A stretch of DNA of 64,000 nucleotides from an uncultured Lentisphaeria bacterium. GTDB taxonomy: Bacteria; Verrucomicrobiota; Lentisphaeria; Victivallales; UBA1829. Positions 59,164 to 64,000 of this stretch are shown piece by piece; position 1 is the first letter of the stretch; each line of letters begins with the position of its first letter. Made by a program: the position numbers and the translations under genes. The stretch lies in NCBI GenBank assembly GCA_949282305.1, contig CASDPB010000004.1, positions 1 through 64,000 of the forward strand. Reading direction: 5' to 3'. Under the pieces are notes generated by a model. The model saw nothing but the letters and a program-made list of their open reading frames with translations. It was not told the DNA's origin and ran no database searches.

Positions 59164-60804
59164 ATGGTTATAAGAAAAATGAATACGGTGCTGGTGAAGC
59201 ACAACAAGATTCTCTTTGGTGCATTTTCCGTTATTATCATTATTTCCTTTGTCTGGTTTTTCACGCCCGGCATTGACGGATCGCTGCTTTTCGGCAACAG
59301 AATGTCTCCGAATTCAGTGGTTGGAAAAGTCTTTGGAAAGAAGGTGAAGCTGAAAGATTATCAGAAAGCCGTGGACAACAAGAGTCTCATGCTTTCCCTT
59401 TACAATCCTGCCGCTCCTGCCGAACTCAGGGATTATGTGATTGCCAATATCTTTACCGATATTGCTCTTGACGCCGCCGCGGAAAATGCCGGGATTACGG
59501 TTCCCGACGAAGAGGTGATTGCCGAAATCAAACGGATGCCCGTATTCAACTCGGAAAAGGGATTTGACCATAAGCGCTATGAGGCTTTTATCAAGAGCTA
59601 TGTCGAACCTGCCGGACTGACCACGGCCGATTTTGAAGAATCCATCCGCAAGTTCATCGCGACAAGAAAACTGCTTCAGAGCGCTTCCCTCAATGTAATC
59701 GTGGTGCCGGATGAGCTGGATCAGTTCATGAATCTGCGTCTGGAGAAGATCAAGGCTTCCGCGATCCGTTTCCCGTTTGCAGCCTATAAACCCGGTAAAA
59801 TATCGGAGCAGGAACTGGAGGATTTTTACAAAAAGAATACTCAGATGTTCATGACTGCGCCTCAGCTGATGACGGAGGTCGTGCGGTTTGATTATAGAAA
59901 TTACATGAAGGATGTGAAGGTCACGGACAAGCAGGTGGAGGATTATTACAAGGCTTCCGAAGAGAAGTTCAAGAAGAACGGAAAGGTGCAGCCGCTGGCT
60001 GCTGTCAAGGCGCAGATTGTCGGCGAGCTCAGGCTGGAGGAGGCGAAGAACAAGGCGATGGATGCCGCCCGCGAATTCCGGAATGAACTTTACAATGCCG
60101 CGTCCGAAGTTTCCACCGGCGCCGGGCAGATTGAAGTCTTCAACACGATTGCCGGAAAACACGGTTTCCGGCTGATTAAGCCGGTGTCCTGGCTGACGGC
60201 ATCTTCGGAACAGATTGACAAGATCGGAAAAGAACCTGCTCTTGTCGCCGCGCTGTTCCGTACAACGGAACGTTACCCGATTACGAAGAGCGTTGCGGGA
60301 AAAAATGCCGCCTATGTTGCGGTTGCCGTAAAAAGACAGCCTTCCGTTCCCGCCCCGTTTGCTGAGGTAAAGGCAAAAGTGAAAGAGGTTCTCGCCCTTC
60401 AGAAGGCGAGAGTCGCGGCAAGAGAGGCTGCTTCCGACTTTGCGGCAAAACTTGCAGCCAGCAAAAATCCGCAGGTGGAACTTGCCGCGGTTGCGAAGAA
60501 TCCGGGGATTCAGGTCAAGCCGATCAAGGAATTTTCCAGGCAGACTGTCAACCCTGCCGATTATGAGGCACGCTATGCTCTGATGGCGACGGACAATATT
60601 ACCCCTGTGATTCCGATGGCGGACGGGATGATGATGGTTCTGATAGAGAAGCGGATTCCGCCGACCGCTGCGGAAAAACAGGCTCTCAAGGACACCCTTA
60701 CCGCGGAATTCCAGGCGGAGAAGAGAGCTTTGGCGGAAACAGCTTTCCTTGACTGGGTGCGCGCCAATACGGAAAGTTATCTTTCCAACGAACAGCAGCA
60801 GTGA
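59164..60804 (+). CDS. PpiD/SurA-like periplasmic folding chaperone
   Basis: The protein is 546 residues from ATG 59164 (AAGGG 6 bases upstream). It has one N-terminal membrane anchor (FGAFSVIIIISFVWFF, about 18-35) and then a large periplasmic SurA_N-like helical domain (VVGKVFGKKVKLKDYQKAV..., LRDYVIANIFTDIALDAAAENAGI). This is the plan of PpiD, but the parvulin domain around 290-420 is not well conserved, so isomerase activity is uncertain. It likely helps outer-membrane and exported proteins fold after leaving SecYEG. Confidence 0.82.
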   Translation: MVIRKMNTVLVKHNKILFGAFSVIIIISFVWFFTPGIDGSLLFGNRMSPNSVVGKVFGKKVKLKDYQKAVDNKSLMLSLYNPAAPAELRDYVIANIFTDIALDAAAENAGITVPDEEVIAEIKRMPVFNSEKGFDHKRYEAFIKSYVEPAGLTTADFEESIRKFIATRKLLQSASLNVIVVPDELDQFMNLRLEKIKASAIRFPFAAYKPGKISEQELEDFYKKNTQMFMTAPQLMTEVVRFDYRNYMKDVKVTDKQVEDYYKASEEKFKKNGKVQPLAAVKAQIVGELRLEEAKNKAMDAAREFRNELYNAASEVSTGAGQIEVFNTIAGKHGFRLIKPVSWLTASSEQIDKIGKEPALVAALFRTTERYPITKSVAGKNAAYVAVAVKRQPSVPAPFAEVKAKVKEVLALQKARVAAREAASDFAAKLAASKNPQVELAAVAKNPGIQVKPIKEFSRQTVNPADYEARYALMATDNITPVIPMADGMMMVLIEKRIPPTAAEKQALKDTLTAEFQAEKRALAETAFLDWVRANTESYLSNEQQQ

Positions 60805-60828
60805 CGGTGATTCTTTTTCCGTTTTCAA

Positions 60829-60860
60829 AACCTTCCGGAAGAAATTCCGGAAGGTTTTTT
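60829..60860 (+). terminator. Rho-independent terminator of the PpiD-like gene
   Basis: AACCTTCCGGAA (60829-60840) and TTCCGGAAGGTT (60845-60856) form a perfect 12-bp stem around GAAA, followed by a T-tract to 60861. Confidence 0.93.
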
Positions 60861-61180
60861 TACGGCGCGGCGGTCTGACTGGCAGCCCATGCCGTCTGTT
60901 GATGCGGATGTTCCGGTCACGGATTTGTCGGCAGTGTCGATATTCTGCGCATAATAGCATATTCAGCACAGGATTATGGCGAATAATGTTTCCGTGGCTC
61001 TCCGGAAAAATTTCCGGCGCCGTCGAATGTGCGGAATGCGCTGCATCGCAGCTGCAAATATAAAGCCTGTGAATCTGTCATATAGATATTCTCCCCTCCT
61101 ATGGAAAAATCCAGTCCGGAACAGAGAATACCTTAATTTTCATCGATCTGAGAAAAGCCTCAACAGGTCTGCGGGGGAAT
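60861..61180. other. 320-base stretch between converging genes, nothing recognised
   Basis: The region lies between the PpiD-like terminator and the stop of the minus-strand permease. Short open frames have no ribosome binding site or motif, and no strong terminator for the permease gene was found. Confidence 0.4.
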
Positions 61181-63049
61181 TCATTTCCCCGGCTGTCTGG
61201 CTGAGGAATGACGGTTTCTCTTGGCAAGCAGCAGCAGATCTCTGATTTTTTCAGGAGTGTCCGCTTTTACCCAGCGTTTTTCAAAGGTGGGGCTCTGAAT
61301 AATCTGCGCGATTGCGGCAAGGGACTGCAGATGAAGATTGCGCAGGTCGGCTGTGCCGAACAGGAAGAAGATCGCTTTCACCTGCGGAGCGGCATTTCCC
61401 GGAAATTGCACGCCGTGAGCGGCTTTGACGATAATCAGTTCAAATGTGTTTTTCCCGTCGATCATCAGATGCGGGATGGCGACATAGGGAGTGAGCACCG
61501 TGCTGGAGGTTTCCTCCCTGCGGATCAGAAGGTCTGCCAGGACGCCGGACTGGGAAGCCAGATGGTCGCTTGTACGGCAGATTTCCCTGGCGAGCGCATC
61601 AAAATTTCCAGCCTTGTCGTAAATGACAATGGGGGCGTTCTCGACGCAGTGGTCAAAGTCGTCCGAAACGATTTCATCTCGGGCTCTTATGATTTCGCGG
61701 AGTTCCCGTTCCAACCCATGACGCGGCATCCGGTTGCGGGTAATTCTCCGGATCAGATGTTCCAGCGCATATTCCAGATTGACTTTTCTGCCGAAGATGA
61801 AATACAATATGAGTCCGAGGATGATGATGCCGAGGGAGATCTGAACCGCCCCCAGTCCGAGTTCCATAATCAGCACGCCGAACAGCCCCATGCTGAGGAT
61901 TGGGGTCCAGGGATAAAACGGCACCCGAAAGCTGGGGCGGTAGTTCTGAATGTTGCTTTCGCGCAGGATGATGACGGAGGCGTTGGTCAGGATGAAGGAA
62001 AGCATGATGACGGTCGATGCGACGGAGACAAGCTGTTCCAGCGGCAGCAGCTGCGCGGCGACCATGACCGCGCCGGTGATGAGAAGCGCCGGCAAGGGCA
62101 TTTTCCGCTTTCCGTAGGTATTGCTGAAGAAACTGGGAATTAGGGCGTCGCGCCCCATTGCGTAGGGGAAGCGCGCCGCCGCCATGACTCCCGCATTGGC
62201 TGTAGTGACGAATGCCATCATCGCGCCAAAGGTGATGACGGCGAAGCCGGGAGTCCCGTAATACTGCCTTGCGGCATCCGCGAGCGGCGTCAGCGACCCC
62301 GCGAGTTTTCCAGGCTCCAGCACGCCGACGGTGACAATCAGAGTCAGAACATAGATGAATGCGACGGCAGCAATTGCACCGATCATCCCGAGAGGAAGGT
62401 TGCGCTTGGGATTGCGGACTTCTTCCGAAACGCTGGCGACATCAAGGAGCCCCCCGAAAGAGACGAATACAAACGCCGCCTCCGCAAACAGATAAGAGTA
62501 GTCCTTTCCCGGAATGAACAGAGGGGAAAAACGGGACGGTTTCAATTCCGGGAATCCGAGCACGACATAGGCTCCCATGGCGGCAAACAGCAGCAGAACC
62601 ATGATGATCTGGGCAATGGCCGCCTCCCGGGTGCCGATCAGGTTCACCAGCAGAAACAGAAGCGTCAGGATGATGCCGCACAGAACAGGCTCGAAATTGA
62701 AAAACTGATGCAGGACTTCCGACATTCCGAAGATGGCGAAAGAACTTTTCAAGGCGATGGCGCTCCAGTTCAGCAGACCGGAAACCGTTCCCGCGAGAGG
62801 TCCCATGCTCCGTCCTGTATAGAAATAGATTCCGCCCGCAAGCGGCATTGCCGTTGCGAGTTCAATTGTGGCGAGTGCCCCGACCAGAGCGCATATTCCC
62901 GCAAGCAGATAGGAGAGAAAGACGGCGGGGCCTATCTGCGCGAACGCAATGCCCGGCAGTATGAAGATGCCGGAGCTGATCATAGCCCCGGAAGAGATGC
63001 AGAAAACATCAATCAGCCCAAGAGATTTTATCAAACCGTTTTTTGCCAT
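61181..63049 (-). CDS. amino-acid permease (APC superfamily) fused to a PTS IIA-like domain
   Basis: The 622-residue protein has twelve membrane segments of the APC family in residues 1-430, with the TM1 substrate loop SSGAMISSGIFILPG and FVSFGGLLDVASVSEEVRNPKRNLP in TM6. A linker leads to a C-terminal EIIA-Ntr-like domain (about 480-610). There the phospho-His motif reads VAIPHLMI and is followed by VKAIFFLFGTADLRNLHLQSLAAIAQII. The fusion suggests that transport is tuned by phosphorylation from the PTS. The transported amino acid is unknown. The divergently transcribed side holds no gene; the sigma-54 activator gene precedes it on the same strand. Confidence 0.88.
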   Translation of the reverse strand: MAKNGLIKSLGLIDVFCISSGAMISSGIFILPGIAFAQIGPAVFLSYLLAGICALVGALATIELATAMPLAGGIYFYTGRSMGPLAGTVSGLLNWSAIALKSSFAIFGMSEVLHQFFNFEPVLCGIILTLLFLLVNLIGTREAAIAQIIMVLLLFAAMGAYVVLGFPELKPSRFSPLFIPGKDYSYLFAEAAFVFVSFGGLLDVASVSEEVRNPKRNLPLGMIGAIAAVAFIYVLTLIVTVGVLEPGKLAGSLTPLADAARQYYGTPGFAVITFGAMMAFVTTANAGVMAAARFPYAMGRDALIPSFFSNTYGKRKMPLPALLITGAVMVAAQLLPLEQLVSVASTVIMLSFILTNASVIILRESNIQNYRPSFRVPFYPWTPILSMGLFGVLIMELGLGAVQISLGIIILGLILYFIFGRKVNLEYALEHLIRRITRNRMPRHGLERELREIIRARDEIVSDDFDHCVENAPIVIYDKAGNFDALAREICRTSDHLASQSGVLADLLIRREETSSTVLTPYVAIPHLMIDGKNTFELIIVKAAHGVQFPGNAAPQVKAIFFLFGTADLRNLHLQSLAAIAQIIQSPTFEKRWVKADTPEKIRDLLLLAKRNRHSSARQPGK

Positions 63050-63085
63050 GCCGTATTCTCCTTATCCTGATATTGCTGTCCGGAG

Positions 63086-64000
63086 TCATTCCTCCGGCTT
63101 TCTGCGGTACCACTCGGGCGTGATACCGTAACTGTTGATCTTATAATGAATGACGCGGGGCGAGAGATCCAGGTCGCGTGCGGCGGCGGACATGTTTCCG
63201 CTGTTCTTCTTCAGCGCCTCGACGATCAGTTCCCGCTCGAAGGATTCCACCATCATGTTGAAAGACGCCTTGCCTTCCGGTAGCATTTCATATCCCGCGT
63301 CCTTGCCGGTCTGGAGCGACGGCGGCAGATTGTAACCGTGAATGCAGTCGTCGGAAGCGGTCAGCACCGCGCGTTCTATACAGTTTTCCAGTTCGCGGAC
63401 ATTGCCCGGCCAGTGATACGCCATCAGCATGTTGACCGCGGGGGTGGAAAGGCGTTTGACATGTTTCCCGTAACGGAGATTGTGCTTGCTGATGAAGTGT
63501 TCCGCCAGCAGGATGATGTCGCTTCTGCGCTTGGAAAGATCCGGCAGAAGAATCGGAAAGATGTTCAGGCGGTAATAGAGGTCTTCGCGGAATTTTCCCT
63601 CTTCCATCAGCTGTTCCAGGTTCCTGCTGGTCGCGGCAAGCAGCCGGACGTCGGTCTTGATTTCCTCATTGCTTCCGATTCGTGAAAATGTTCGTTCCTG
63701 AATGAAGCGCAGGAGCTTGACCTGCACCGGCAGGCTGAGATCGCCTATCTCGTCCAGAAACAGAGTGCCCCCGTCCGCCGCCTCCGCGCGCCCGATCCTG
63801 CGGCTGACCGCTCCTGTGAAGGCACCTTTTTCATGCCCGAACAGCTCGCTTTCGACCAGATTTTCAGGGAGGGCGGCGCAGTTCAGAGTGACGAACGGTT
63901 TGTCCGAGCGCGGGCTGAGCTGCCGGATCGCCTTTGCGACCAGCTCTTTGCCGGTTCCCGAGCTGCCGCGGATCAGCACCGTGGCATTGCTGGGGGCGAC
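63086..64000 (-). CDS. sigma-54-dependent transcriptional activator, 5' end beyond the window
   Basis: The visible 304 codons encode the AAA+ domain and DNA-binding end of a bacterial enhancer-binding protein. It has Walker A GSSGTGKE, the sigma-54 contact loop GAFTGA in [14 protein letters not shown], Walker [13 protein letters not shown], the arginine finger FREDLYYRL and [11 protein letters not shown] Fis-type helix-turn-helix follows ([20 protein letters not shown]). The frame is open to the window edge, so the sensor domain is outside. It lies 36 bases upstream of the permease gene and may control it; the closest pattern is NifA/NtrC-like. Confidence 0.93.
   Translation of the reverse strand, partial: VAPSNATVLIRGSSGTGKELVAKAIRQLSPRSDKPFVTLNCAALPENLVESELFGHEKGAFTGAVSRRIGRAEAADGGTLFLDEIGDLSLPVQVKLLRFIQERTFSRIGSNEEIKTDVRLLAATSRNLEQLMEEGKFREDLYYRLNIFPILLPDLSKRRSDIILLAEHFISKHNLRYGKHVKRLSTPAVNMLMAYHWPGNVRELENCIERAVLTASDDCIHGYNLPPSLQTGKDAGYEMLPEGKASFNMMVESFERELIVEALKKNSGNMSAAARDLDLSPRVIHYKINSYGITPEWYRRKPEE

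Overview
The window looks like a chromosomal segment of a Gram-negative, polysaccharide-degrading bacterium, most likely Lentisphaerota (Victivallales-like). The reasons are two exported pseudopilin-like proteins with the [20 protein letters not shown]-terminus next to LacI regulators and unusual glycoside hydrolases, a xylose-isomerase-like TIM-barrel protein, an oxidoreductase of the Gfo/Idh/MocA type, and a rearranged S10/spc ribosomal cluster. The taxonomic call is inference from gene content, not from a marker search.

Layout. 1-4053: a phage/island-like block with a small HTH protein, an antitoxin-PIN toxin-antitoxin trio and a DEAD/DEAH helicase interrupted by an intein; an HNH endonuclease is encoded in a second reading frame inside the intein. 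4059-6083: an AT-rich stretch with a nitrilase gene lacking its 5' half and an acquired methyltransferase, ending at tRNA-Ala(GGC). 6396-6827: three tandem 144-bp repeats. 6919-16746: an envelope-modification locus with three GT39/ArnT-like membrane glycosyltransferases, a membrane metallophosphoesterase, an OmpR-type two-component system and a lipoprotein. 16961-19919: two AT-rich unknown genes, a TRIC-type channel and a serine hydrolase.

20081-35206: two converging, separately LacI-controlled carbohydrate loci that meet at one 17-bp-stem terminator (27319-27369). The plus-strand locus is LacI, TIM-barrel isomerase, pseudopilin, 1065-aa exported hydrolase, Gfo/Idh oxidoreductase. The minus-strand locus is LacI, pseudopilin, exported glycoside hydrolase, esterase, GH106-like hydrolase. 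Three promoters here have perfect TTGACA-N16-TATAAT elements with operator-like palindromes just downstream.

35394-63049: mostly housekeeping. It holds aroC, an exported coiled-coil protein, a ribosomal run from rplV to secY lacking rpmD, amidotransferase and M20 peptidase genes, a PTS IIA protein, tRNA-Thr(CGT), a decayed IS200-type transposase, a 1150-aa PL11 rhamnogalacturonan lyase, fabB-like and lipA, an MGMT-like protein, trpB, cysS, a PpiD/SurA-like chaperone, and a permease fused to a PTS IIA domain. The window ends inside a sigma-54 activator gene on the minus strand.

The most unusual item is the helicase intein at 2431-3366: its splicing blocks are in the helicase frame, while an HNH homing endonuclease with its own ribosome binding site is read in the +1 frame over the same DNA.
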